From positions 248,001-312,000 of the forward strand of contig NZ_VIWO01000001.1 in the NCBI RefSeq assembly GCF_007829335.1: 64,000 nucleotides of DNA, read 5' to 3'. The notes under the pieces were generated by a model. It made no database searches, had not been told where the DNA came from, and saw only the letters and a program-made list of their open reading frames with translations. Source of the DNA: Chitinophaga polysaccharea. Lineage in GTDB: Bacteria; Bacteroidota; Bacteroidia; Chitinophagales; Chitinophagaceae. Position 1 is the stretch's first letter, and each line of letters starts with the position of its first letter. The position numbers and the translations under genes were made by a program. Shown here one piece after another: positions 16,317-24,607 of the stretch.

Positions 16317-16331
16317 ATCAGATGATCTGAT
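16317..16331 (+). promoter_or_regulatory. candidate FadR-type operator upstream of MFS gene
   Basis: ATCAGATGATCTGAT is a perfect 7+1+7 palindrome 15 bp before the MFS start codon, matching the copy at the regulator's own start. Confidence 0.65.
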
Positions 16332-16346
16332 CTTAAAAGAAGAAAA

Positions 16347-17564
16347 ATGGAAACAACGTTACAAGAACAGTCGAAGGCCGCCCAGCAGGTAGCGCAGCAA
16401 ACTGTATTTTCTATCCTATTGGCCCTGAGTTTTACCCACTTCCTGAACGACACCATGCAGTCGCTCATTCCTGCGATATACCCGGTACTCAAGGATTCTC
16501 TCAAATTAAACTTCACACAGGTGGGGCTCATTACCCTTACTTTCCAGATGTCGGCCTCTTTGCTGCAACCGCTGGTGGGCCTGTACACCGATAAAAAGCC
16601 ACAGCCTTATTCACTGGCCATCGGGATGGGTTTTACCCTGATAGGGCTTATCAGTTTATCCCTGGCGCATAACTTTCCCATGGTATTGGTATCCGTGGGC
16701 CTGGTGGGTGTTGGCTCTGCTGTATTTCACCCGGAAGCATCGAGGCTGGCGCATATGGCATCTGGCGGCAAGCATGGTATGGCGCAGTCGTTGTTCCAGG
16801 TAGGCGGCAATGCCGGCAGCTCATTGGGACCTTTGCTGGCCGCTATGATCATTGTTCCCTTCGGACAGTTTCATGTTATCTGGTTTTCGCTGGCCGCCCT
16901 GCTGGCCATTGTAGTGATGCTCAACATCAGTAAGTGGTACCTAGGTAACACCCACCGTATTAAACCTAAAAAAGCGGTCCTGCAACTGGACCAGCCCCGC
17001 TTGTCCAATACACGGGTCATCTTCTCGCTGGGGATCCTGCTGGTATTGATCTTTTCAAAATATTTCTACATGGCCAGTATGACCAGCTACTATACTTTTT
17101 ACCTGATAGATCGTTTCCATATCTCCGTACAGAGTGCACAGGTATACCTGTTTATCTTCCTGTTTGCCGTGGCTGCCGGTACTTTCATCGGTGGACCGGT
17201 AGGTGATCGTATTGGCCGTAAATATGTGATCTGGATCTCTATCCTTGGTGTGGCGCCGTTTTCGCTGTTATTGCCGCATGCCTCCCTGATGTGGACCGCC
17301 GTACTCAGTGTATTCATTGGCGTTATTCTCTCCTCCGCCTTTTCTGCCATCCTGGTTTATGCCCAGGAGCTGGTGCCTGGCAAGGTGGGCATGATTGCAG
17401 GATTGTTTTTCGGCCTTGCTTTTGGCATGGCCGGCGTGGGATCTGCGCTGCTGGGTCGTCTTGCCGATGCTACCAATATCGCCTATGTTTACCAGGTATG
17501 TGCTTACCTTCCGTTAATAGGACTCCTCACCGGGCTGCTGCCTAACCTCGAGAAAAAGAAGTAA
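16347..17564 (+). CDS. MFS transporter, fosmidomycin resistance (Fsr) family
   Basis: 405 residues with 12 predicted membrane helices. The stretch around residues 30-75 (FTHFLNDTMQSLIPAIYPVL, then the QVGLITLTFQ motif and GLYTDKKPQP loop) and GVGSAVFHPEASRLAHMASG are characteristic of the Fsr subfamily. E. coli Fsr exports fosmidomycin, but the natural substrate of most members is unknown. It lies just after a FadR-type regulator gene and a palindromic operator, so expression is probably induced by the regulator's ligand. Confidence 0.9.
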   Translation: METTLQEQSKAAQQVAQQTVFSILLALSFTHFLNDTMQSLIPAIYPVLKDSLKLNFTQVGLITLTFQMSASLLQPLVGLYTDKKPQPYSLAIGMGFTLIGLISLSLAHNFPMVLVSVGLVGVGSAVFHPEASRLAHMASGGKHGMAQSLFQVGGNAGSSLGPLLAAMIIVPFGQFHVIWFSLAALLAIVVMLNISKWYLGNTHRIKPKKAVLQLDQPRLSNTRVIFSLGILLVLIFSKYFYMASMTSYYTFYLIDRFHISVQSAQVYLFIFLFAVAAGTFIGGPVGDRIGRKYVIWISILGVAPFSLLLPHASLMWTAVLSVFIGVILSSAFSAILVYAQELVPGKVGMIAGLFFGLAFGMAGVGSALLGRLADATNIAYVYQVCAYLPLIGLLTGLLPNLEKKK

Positions 17565-17567
17565 CTG

Positions 17568-17602
17568 TTTGTTTTACCCGGCGCAAAACCGGGTAAAACA
17601 AA
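17568..17602 (+). terminator. 14-bp hairpin between MFS and EamA genes
   Basis: TTTGTTTTACCCGG (17568-17581) and CCGGGTAAAACAAA (17589-17602) pair perfectly around a 7-nt loop, 4 bp after the MFS stop. No T-run follows on the plus strand; the 5' arm is T-rich, so it looks more like a minus-strand terminator or an mRNA-end hairpin. Confidence 0.5.
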
Positions 17603-17634
17603 TTCCCCTACATTCGCACCCTAAAAAAGCTATT

Positions 17635-18507
17635 ATGTGGAAAGGCATTCTGCTGGTGTTGTTGGGCGCCTGTAGTTTTGGAATATTATCAACAATTGTA
17701 AAGTCGGGCTACCACCAGGGATATACGTTAGGAGAATTGTGCAGTGTACAGGCAGGTTTTGGGATGATTGCTTTATGGATTATCCATTTATTTTCCGGTC
17801 GTGCTACCTATGGTCTTACCAACAAAGATGCCCGCACTTGCTTTATATTGGGCAGTTCTACCGGTTTAGTGAGCGTTACTTATTACCAGAGCGTACAATA
17901 TATTCCTGCCAGTGTAGCTATTATACTATTGATGCAGTTTACCTGGATGAGCATGCTGGCGGAGTGGATTATTTACAAAAAGCGTCCAACCGGGGTGCAA
18001 TGGCTGGCGGTGGGTTGTATCCTGGGCGGCACTTTATTGGCTGGTGGCATTTTCAACAATAACGAAACGCCGCTCAACTGGAAAGGTATTGGCTTTGGCA
18101 TGCTGGCCGCGCTCTGTTATACCGTGTTTATTGTGGTAAGCGGAAGAGTAGCTGCCTCACTGGGGCCGGTGTTGAAGAGCGCCTGGATTGTTACCGGGGC
18201 GTTTGTCGTTATTACCTTGCTATTCCCGCCGGTTTACCTGGTCAACGGGCGCTTCATAGGCTCGGGCTTATGGGTATGGGGCCTTCCCCTGGCGGCTTTT
18301 GGTACGGTGCTGCCGCCCTTCCTGTTTTCCAAAGGCATGCCCCAGACAGGGGTATCACTGGGCGCTATTCTCAGTGCAGCCGAATTGCCGGTAGCAATGC
18401 TGGCTGCCACCATTTTCCTGCATGAATCGGTGTCGGGGCTGCAAATACTGGGCGTAGTGATCATATTAAGTGCTATTGTAATGGCAAATTTGAAACGCCG
18501 GAAATGA
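17635..18507 (+). CDS. EamA/DMT family transporter
   Basis: 290 residues from ATG 17635 with ten membrane helices in two EamA repeats (about 1-140 and 150-288); the second half has LAAFGTVLPPFLFSKGMPQT and AELPVAMLAATIFLHESVSG, typical for drug/metabolite transporters. The substrate is unknown; the family includes exporters of amino acids and cofactors. A reading from 17569 is open but passes through the hairpin and lacks a membrane start, so the later ATG is chosen. It follows the Fsr-like gene by 70 bp. Confidence 0.9.
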   Translation: MWKGILLVLLGACSFGILSTIVKSGYHQGYTLGELCSVQAGFGMIALWIIHLFSGRATYGLTNKDARTCFILGSSTGLVSVTYYQSVQYIPASVAIILLMQFTWMSMLAEWIIYKKRPTGVQWLAVGCILGGTLLAGGIFNNNETPLNWKGIGFGMLAALCYTVFIVVSGRVAASLGPVLKSAWIVTGAFVVITLLFPPVYLVNGRFIGSGLWVWGLPLAAFGTVLPPFLFSKGMPQTGVSLGAILSAAELPVAMLAATIFLHESVSGLQILGVVIILSAIVMANLKRRK

Positions 18508-18532
18508 AAACCCATGAGGTGTTTTTTTTATT

Positions 18533-18540
18533 TATCTTTG
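18533..18540 (+). promoter_or_regulatory. -7 element of TPR gene
   Basis: TATCTTTG fits TAnnTTTG exactly; start codon 33 bp further. The -33 element is not evident. Confidence 0.5.
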
Positions 18541-18573
18541 CACCCTCAATAGTGATTTACGAACTGTTTTTTC

Positions 18574-19224
18574 ATGAAAGCATTTAATTTTTTTATTCTA
18601 TATCGCCTTCCGATCGGAATCGTATTATTAGCCGGTGGTATTGCCCTGGGGTTGACTATCGGCTGGTGGGAAGCCACCATTGTGCTGGTGCTGGCGCTGA
18701 TATGCCTGGTGACACACGTGATGTTCGGTCCCATGAGATTAGTACAGGAAGCGGTTGAAGCAGGAGATATCGAAAGAGCTACCGCCCTGATGAACCAGGT
18801 AAAGTTTCCAAAACTGCTATACAAACCCATCCGCTCTGTATATTATTTCATGCAAAGTAATATGGCGATGTATTCCAATGACCTTGATAAGGCTGAATCT
18901 ACTATCCGTCAGAGTATCAATTCTGGCAGTCCTATGAAGGAGTATGAAGGTATGCAGTATTTTCAGCTGGGTACCATTGCTTACCAGAAGAATGATTTGA
19001 AAACAGCCGATCAGAACCTGAAAATCGCTATGCGTAAGGGACTGCCTGATAAAGAAAATACTGCTGCGGCTCTCTTAACACTGGCATCTATTGCCATGAC
19101 CCGCCGGGACTTTAAATCTGCCAAGGAATATTTCCGCAGAGCCAAAGCCCAGAAGCCTACTACAGCGCAGATCGTGAACCAGATTAAAGAAATGGACAAA
19201 TATATTTCCCGGATGCCCGGGTGA
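18574..19224 (+). CDS. tetratricopeptide repeat membrane protein
   Basis: 216 residues. Two membrane helices at the N-terminus (about 6-50, FILYRLPIGIVLLAGGIALG and ATIVLVLALICLVTHVMF), then a helical region with at least two TPR units (YQKNDLKTADQNLKIAMRKG and RRDFKSAKEYFRRAKAQKPT). The repeats would face the cytoplasm or periplasm as a protein-interaction platform. Partners are unknown. It is monocistronic with its own -7 element and a large hairpin after the stop. Confidence 0.85.
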   Translation: MKAFNFFILYRLPIGIVLLAGGIALGLTIGWWEATIVLVLALICLVTHVMFGPMRLVQEAVEAGDIERATALMNQVKFPKLLYKPIRSVYYFMQSNMAMYSNDLDKAESTIRQSINSGSPMKEYEGMQYFQLGTIAYQKNDLKTADQNLKIAMRKGLPDKENTAAALLTLASIAMTRRDFKSAKEYFRRAKAQKPTTAQIVNQIKEMDKYISRMPG

Positions 19225-19255
19225 GTTGACAGCCTACAAGCAACAACCTACATGA

Positions 19256-19310
19256 ATTGAAGCGGAGAAGAAAAGCGAACGTCAGAAATTCGCTTACTCT
19301 CCGCTTCAAT
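19256..19310 (+). terminator. compound hairpin after TPR gene / upstream of btuB
   Basis: Outer 12-bp arms ATTGAAGCGGAG (19256-19267) and CTCCGCTTCAAT (19299-19310), small internal loops, then inner AAGCGAA/TTCGCTT. There is no strong T-run. It may end the TPR transcript or form part of the btuB leader; no cobalamin-riboswitch core was found in it. Confidence 0.55.
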
Positions 19311-19366
19311 CGTTTCACGCCTCTAATAAAAAAATAGCTACTAACTAACCAAAAATCTAGTTCGAG

Positions 19367-21310
19367 ATGCAATTAAAACGCTACCCTTTTATCTTTTTAA
19401 TATTAGGTTGTACGGCAGCTGCGGCACAAGACAGCAGTCGCACCAGCCAACTTAATGAAGTTACCGTTACAGCATCTAAAGGGCCGCAAAAAGCCGGGGA
19501 AACCGGCAAGGTAGTCACCATCCTTTCCCACGACTACCTGGAGCAAAACAGTGGTAAAACCATTGCCAGCATCCTCAATCAACAACCCGGACTGGTTATC
19601 AACGGGGCAGAAAATAACCGGGGCACTACCCCTAATGTATATATGCGGGGCGCTTCCAATGGCAATACCCTGATCCTGGTAGACGGGTTACCGGTAAACG
19701 ATGCCTCCCAGATCAACAATACCTTCGATCTTAATTTCATTACACCCGACCAGGTAGAAAGAATTGAAATACTCCGTGGTAGCCAGTCTACCCTCTATGG
19801 TTCCAATGCTGTGGCGGGCGTTATCAATATTATTACCCGCAAAACCGGCGATAAAAAACTGGGGGTAGGCGCTAATGTTAGCTATGGTAGCTACCGCGAT
19901 TTCCAGGGGAGTGTAAATGTGCATGGCAATATCGAACGCTTCTCTTACCTGGTAAGTTATAAACATGAAAAGGCCAGGGGCTTTTCTGATGCCTACGATT
20001 CCACCCATCACGCAGGGTTTGATAATGACGGCTTCCAGCAAAATACCCTGTTTGCCAAGCTGGGCATGACCGCCGGAAAGCGCTGGCAGTTTCAGTATAT
20101 CACCAACTGGACCAACAACCGGCACGACCTGGATGAAGGAGGCTTTGTTGATGATAAAGATTATACCGGTACTTCCAAATACTTACTGCAGGGCATTAGC
20201 AGCGAGTATAAGTTTAAAAATGGATCCTGGCATGTACTCGCCAGCTATCAGCATACCCGCCGCGATATCCTGAATGATTCCAATTCCGTGTCCCCAGCTG
20301 CCTATGCAAAATTTGACAGCTCCATATTTGTAGCCAAAACTGCCCAGGTAGAATCCTATGTAAACTGGGACCTTACCCGTCAGATCAAACTGGTGGGCGG
20401 CGCCGCATTTACCTTTTCAGATACCCGCCAGTTCGATCACCTGCTGAGTACTTACAGCCCTGTATTCCAGGATACCGAGTTGTCGCCCGATAGCTCTCGT
20501 ACCAATCAAACCAGTGTGTATGCAGCCCTCCTGTTCCATAACCTGAGCGGCTTTAACCTGGAATTGGGCGGACGTCTTAACCACCACAGTCTTTATGGCA
20601 ACAACGGCACTTTTACCTTTAACCCGTCTTACCTGATCGGGCAACACCATAAAGTATTTGTTAATATATCTTCTGCGTACAACGTTCCCACCTTATATCA
20701 GCTGTATGCGGCAGGTTATGGCAACAAAGCACTGAAACCTGAAAATACAATCAGCTATGAAGCAGGTTACCAGGCTGACCTGGCCCATAGCCGGGTAGGC
20801 TTCCGGGCCACTGGTTTCAGTCGGAACACCCGTGACCTGGTTATATTTTACTTTGACCCGGTTACCTATTTCAGCCAATACCAGAATGCCAACAAACAAA
20901 AGGCCTACGGAGTAGAATTTGAAGGCAACTGGACTATCACAAAGGGATTGGTACTTACTGCCAACTATACATATGTAGACGGCAAGGTAACCGTGCAGCA
21001 AAATAACAAAGATACCTCCTACTATAACCTGTACCGGGTCCCCAAGCACCTGGTGAATGCCAGCTTAGGCTACCAGGTTAACAATGCCCTGTTTGTATCG
21101 GTAACGGGTAAATATGCAGGTCAGCGCTTTGAGCAAACCAAACCTTTAGGGGATTATTATACCCTGGATTTATATGGTGAATATAAATTTGGTAACTTGC
21201 TTAAGATTTTCGCCGGGTTTAGGAATATTACAGATTATAAATATTTTGATATTTCCGGTTATAATTCGCGCCGGTTTAACTTTAATACCGGTATTTCCTT
21301 TAATTTGTAA
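19367..21310 (+). CDS. btuB: TonB-dependent receptor, BtuB-like (vitamin B12)
   Basis: 647 residues: signal peptide (about 1-20, ending AAAAQ), TonB box NEVTVTASK (about 30), plug domain (LDQ-like GNTLILVDGLPVND, EILRGSQSTLYGSNAVAGVI, about 45-165) and a 22-strand barrel ending in an aromatic (GISFNL). Size and plug motifs fit the BtuB class rather than the much larger SusC class. The B12 assignment is supported by neighbours: a BtuG-like lipoprotein gene and cobT, cobS, cobC downstream. It imports corrinoids across the outer membrane using TonB energy. Confidence 0.88.
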   Translation: MQLKRYPFIFLILGCTAAAAQDSSRTSQLNEVTVTASKGPQKAGETGKVVTILSHDYLEQNSGKTIASILNQQPGLVINGAENNRGTTPNVYMRGASNGNTLILVDGLPVNDASQINNTFDLNFITPDQVERIEILRGSQSTLYGSNAVAGVINIITRKTGDKKLGVGANVSYGSYRDFQGSVNVHGNIERFSYLVSYKHEKARGFSDAYDSTHHAGFDNDGFQQNTLFAKLGMTAGKRWQFQYITNWTNNRHDLDEGGFVDDKDYTGTSKYLLQGISSEYKFKNGSWHVLASYQHTRRDILNDSNSVSPAAYAKFDSSIFVAKTAQVESYVNWDLTRQIKLVGGAAFTFSDTRQFDHLLSTYSPVFQDTELSPDSSRTNQTSVYAALLFHNLSGFNLELGGRLNHHSLYGNNGTFTFNPSYLIGQHHKVFVNISSAYNVPTLYQLYAAGYGNKALKPENTISYEAGYQADLAHSRVGFRATGFSRNTRDLVIFYFDPVTYFSQYQNANKQKAYGVEFEGNWTITKGLVLTANYTYVDGKVTVQQNNKDTSYYNLYRVPKHLVNASLGYQVNNALFVSVTGKYAGQRFEQTKPLGDYYTLDLYGEYKFGNLLKIFAGFRNITDYKYFDISGYNSRRFNFNTGISFNL

Positions 21311-21327
21311 ACATTAAAACCAGCATA

Positions 21328-21921
21328 ATGTCATTAAAGAATCTTAATCCGCGATTTAGTGTATTGCTGCTCTTCATACTGGCAGCAGGTATCCTTCGCA
21401 TCGTGTTGGGAGCTGATACCGCCATGTCACCAATAGCCATGTTTTCTCCCGTTGGCGCAATGGCCTTATTTGGCGGTGCTTCATTTTCACAAAAGTGGAA
21501 ATCTTATGCTTTTCCTTTACTAGCCTTATTTATCAGTGATATTGTACTGATGCAGTTCTTCCACAGACAATATGCAGAAGGCTTACTCTACAAGGGCTGG
21601 ATCTGGAACTATGCCAGCTTTATACTGATCGTATTATTGGGTCAGCTGGTCATTAAAAAAGCGAGTGTAGGTAATATATTAATCAGTGCTGTAGGTGCTG
21701 CCTTTATTCACTTCCTGGTGTCTAATTTCGGCGTATGGATCAGCGGTTCTACCAATTTGCTGACCGGACAGCCTTACACCAAAGACTTGGCAGGTATCAG
21801 CAGTTGCTATATCCAGGCTATTCCTTACATGAAATATGCACTGGTAGGTAACCTTATCTACTGCACTATCTTCTTTGGCAGCTTTGAACTGGTAAAACGC
21901 CGCATGCGTTTCGCTCAGTAA
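21328..21921 (+). CDS. DUF6580-type integral membrane protein, possible corrinoid transporter subunit
   Basis: 197 residues with five or six membrane helices (for example about 12-30, 45-70, 88-107, 112-135, 165-185). The MFSPVGAMALFGGASFSQKW stretch resembles S-components of energy-coupling-factor transporters, and I match the protein to DUF6580. It is 17 bp downstream of btuB, in the same direction, and in front of the BtuG-like gene, so a role in corrinoid (or cobalt/DMB) passage across the inner membrane is a fair guess. No ECF ATPase or BtuCDF genes are visible in the window. Function is inferred from context only. Confidence 0.75.
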   Translation: MSLKNLNPRFSVLLLFILAAGILRIVLGADTAMSPIAMFSPVGAMALFGGASFSQKWKSYAFPLLALFISDIVLMQFFHRQYAEGLLYKGWIWNYASFILIVLLGQLVIKKASVGNILISAVGAAFIHFLVSNFGVWISGSTNLLTGQPYTKDLAGISSCYIQAIPYMKYALVGNLIYCTIFFGSFELVKRRMRFAQ

Positions 21922-21937
21922 TCGTGATACATTTGTT

Positions 21938-21994
21938 TTTAGAGATTTAGAGATCGGGCAAATGCGTACATTTGCCGGGCTCTAAATCTCTAAA
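21938..21994 (+). terminator. compound hairpin after DUF6580 gene
   Basis: Outer 15-bp arms TTTAGAGATTTAGAG (21938-21952) and CTCTAAATCTCTAAA (21980-21994), internal loops ATCG/GGG, inner 8-bp GGCAAATG/CATTTGCC with a CGTA loop. It is followed by ATTATTATAG, so no clean T-run. Confidence 0.6.
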
Positions 21995-22089
21995 TTATTA
22001 TAGGGGGCACCTCTCCTGCATCAGCATTCTGTTCCGGCACTATTCATGGTAACATTAGTACGAAAACAAGACGTAAATAAATACTCAAC

Positions 22090-23418
22090 ATGCGCAGCAT
22101 TACACGCAAATTTCAACTTTCTCTTACTGTAGCAGCATTCGCCATAGCAGGTCTGGCATCCTGTAGCAAAACCAATGATGCCGATGTAGTGGTACCACAG
22201 ATTGTAAGTCCCGGTTTAAAAAACGGTAAAGACACCATTTATGTAGGCGATACCCGGTTATTAAGTCCCCAATTGGCAGATGTAAAAAATCCCACTTTTC
22301 AATGGCTGGTAAACGGCGTACAGGTGAGCTCAGACTCCTTGTATACGTTTAAGCCCACTGAAAGAGGTGATTATACGATCTCCTATAAAATTATTGCTGG
22401 TAATGCTATCTCTGCCTATTACTACCAGATTAAGGTAATGGGTAAATTCGATAATGGTTTTTTCCTGGTAAATGAAGGCTGGTTTGGACATGAACCCGGT
22501 GATGTCAACTTTTACCGTAACGGGGAAGATTCTGTTTACCAATATGTATTTCAGCGCAACAACCCCGGCAAAACCCTGGGTACTACTACCGATTTTGGTG
22601 CAATGTTCAATAATAGGTTGTACCTGGTTTCCAAATCGGGCGCCTTTGTAGTAGCAGATGCGTCTACTATGAAAGAAACGGGCCGTATAGATCAGTTACC
22701 AGCTACCGGGAACTCTTTCTGTGGCATTACACCTGGTCAGGGCCTGGTAGGCACTTCCGATGGTGTTTATCCTGTTAACCTGCAGTCGCTCGCATTAGAT
22801 AGCAAATTAAGCAGCGTAACCGGGCAAATAGGTGGTATCATCAAATCCGGCGCTTATGTGTTGGTAATGTCGCAAACCGATGGTATCGTAGTTTTAAACA
22901 GCAGTGATTTCAGCGTAGCGAAGAATCTGGGAGCAGCAGATGTTGGTTTTGCACAAACTCCCGATGGCAGGATCTGGGCAGCTAAAGGCAAATCGCTCTT
23001 TGGTATTAACCCGCAAACCCTGGCAGTGGATACCGTTAGCGTTCCATTTGATGTATATGGTTCCTGGGGCGCCTGGAATGCAGGTATGCTAAGTGCTTCC
23101 ACCACAGAAAATGCACTGTTTATCGGTAAAACCAACATGTGGGGCGCTGGTGGCAGAGAAATCTACAAATATGCAACGGGCAATCCTAACTCGCTGCAGG
23201 CACCATTTATTACTATTCCTGCCGGCCGCGAGCTGTATGGCGCCGCAGTAAGATATAATCCAGGTAATAATACCGTGGTAGTGACCGATGTTAAATCCGG
23301 CTATGGCCAGAACTATGCCAATAACGCGTTGTATATCTACGATGCGGGCAGCGGCGCTTTAAAGAAGACGGTGTCTTATACCGGCTACTTCTTCCCGGCT
23401 ATCCCTGTATTTAACTAA
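22090..23418 (+). CDS. DUF5074 / YncE-like surface lipoprotein, BtuG-like
   Basis: 442 residues. A lipoprotein signal with lipobox LASC (Cys about 25) is followed by an Ig/PKD-like segment (about 45-120, FQWLVNGVQVSSDSLYTFKP) and a beta-propeller (about 120-440) beginning GFFLVNEGWFGHEPGDVNFY, the hallmark opening of DUF5074 proteins. In Bacteroides thetaiotaomicron, BtuG is a propeller lipoprotein that binds cobalamin with very high affinity and hands it to BtuB. Position between the btuB/DUF6580 genes and cobTSC makes this the likely BtuG equivalent; the extra Ig-like N-terminal domain may be a spacer. Confidence 0.82.
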   Translation: MRSITRKFQLSLTVAAFAIAGLASCSKTNDADVVVPQIVSPGLKNGKDTIYVGDTRLLSPQLADVKNPTFQWLVNGVQVSSDSLYTFKPTERGDYTISYKIIAGNAISAYYYQIKVMGKFDNGFFLVNEGWFGHEPGDVNFYRNGEDSVYQYVFQRNNPGKTLGTTTDFGAMFNNRLYLVSKSGAFVVADASTMKETGRIDQLPATGNSFCGITPGQGLVGTSDGVYPVNLQSLALDSKLSSVTGQIGGIIKSGAYVLVMSQTDGIVVLNSSDFSVAKNLGAADVGFAQTPDGRIWAAKGKSLFGINPQTLAVDTVSVPFDVYGSWGAWNAGMLSASTTENALFIGKTNMWGAGGREIYKYATGNPNSLQAPFITIPAGRELYGAAVRYNPGNNTVVVTDVKSGYGQNYANNALYIYDAGSGALKKTVSYTGYFFPAIPVFN

Positions 23419-23424
23419 GTATGT

Positions 23425-23460
23425 AGCTCCCGGTATTATCGATACCGGGAGCTTTGTTTA
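23425..23460 (+). terminator. intrinsic terminator
   Basis: AGCTCCCGGTAT and ATACCGGGAGCT form a 12-bp perfect stem (23425-23453) with a 5-nt loop and TTTGTTT tail, just after the BtuG-like gene. Confidence 0.9.
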
Positions 23461-23563
23461 ATACAGGACAAACCAATACATCGCCCGTATAGCCGACAAC
23501 GTAGTATTGATGGTATCGGGCATACCCGTTATTATCAAACAAGCAACATTATAAATTCGTCGT

Positions 23564-24607
23564 ATGAGCAATATCCGGATAACACCTGTATCACAGGAAT
23601 TGAAAGCCGCATTACAGGATAAGATAGACCAGAAGACCAAGCCCCCCGGATCGCTGGGTAAACTGGAAGGAATTGCTTTACAGGCCGGGCTTATACAAAA
23701 CACACTCACTCCCGTTATTCAACAGCCCTCCATTATTGTGTTTGCCGGCGATCACGGCATTGCAGCCGATGGGCAGGTAAATCCGTTTCCACAGGCCGTT
23801 ACCGCGCAGATGGTCTACAACTTTTTACAGGGTGGTGCTGCGATCAATGTATTTTGCCGGCAGTATCAGTTGCAACTCAGGGTGGTAGATGCGGGCGTAA
23901 ACCATGTTTTTGCCGCTCATCCCCTGTTGAAAGACCGTAAAATGGGCATGGGTACCCAGAATTTCCTACATATGCCCGCTATGTCGTTAGACCAGTGCAA
24001 ACTGGCTATGCAGGCCGGCGCAGAAGAAGTGACCCTATTACATCAACAGGGATGCAATACCATCGGTTTTGGAGAAATGGGTATTGGCAATACCTCCGCC
24101 GCCGCGCTTTTGATGAGTCATTTTACGGGCATACCGGTGGCAGAATGTACCGGCACAGGCACCGGCAGTAATGCGCAACAGCTGGCGCAAAAACGGGCTA
24201 TATTACAACAGGTAATGGCCAAACATGCCAGGCCGGCATCGCCGGAACAGGCGCTGGCTACCTTTGGCGGATTTGAAATTGCCATGATTTGCGGCGCTAT
24301 CCAACAGGCAGCTGCCCTGCAAATGATGGTGGTGATAGATGGCTTTATTGTTACCGCCGCCCTGCTGGCAGCGGTCAACATGCAACCTGCCGTGAAAGAC
24401 TACTGTGTGTTTGCACATTGCTCGGAGGAAAATGGACATAAAGCTATGTTAAAACACCTGGAGGTAGCTCCCCTGTTGCAAATGGATATGCGTTTAGGAG
24501 AAGGTACCGGCGCTGCATTGGCCATACCGCTTATTCAGAGTGCCGTGGCATTTCTCCGGGACATGGCCAGCTTTAATAGTGCACAGGTATCAAATCGTAC
24601 GATATGA
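23564..24607 (+). CDS. cobT: nicotinate-nucleotide--dimethylbenzimidazole phosphoribosyltransferase
   Basis: 347 residues, normal for CobT. Motifs: KPPGSLGKLE (about 28), FAGDHGIAADGQVNPFPQAV (about 60), GCNTIGFGEMGIGNTSAAAL (about 165-185) and DMRLGEGTGAALAI near the C-terminus, with the catalytic Glu in the GEGTG region. It makes alpha-ribazole phosphate from the lower ligand base and NaMN, for attaching the nucleotide loop of cobalamin. The ATG at 24604 of cobS overlaps its stop, so they are co-translated. Confidence 0.96.
   Translation: MSNIRITPVSQELKAALQDKIDQKTKPPGSLGKLEGIALQAGLIQNTLTPVIQQPSIIVFAGDHGIAADGQVNPFPQAVTAQMVYNFLQGGAAINVFCRQYQLQLRVVDAGVNHVFAAHPLLKDRKMGMGTQNFLHMPAMSLDQCKLAMQAGAEEVTLLHQQGCNTIGFGEMGIGNTSAAALLMSHFTGIPVAECTGTGTGSNAQQLAQKRAILQQVMAKHARPASPEQALATFGGFEIAMICGAIQQAAALQMMVVIDGFIVTAALLAAVNMQPAVKDYCVFAHCSEENGHKAMLKHLEVAPLLQMDMRLGEGTGAALAIPLIQSAVAFLRDMASFNSAQVSNRTI

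Noticed and set aside
19225..22089. Cobalamin riboswitch before btuB or the BtuG-like gene
   Set aside because: The intergenic stretches 19225-19366 and 21922-22089 contain hairpins, but no B12-box-like or GCCACTG core was found, and the first is too short for a full cobalamin riboswitch.
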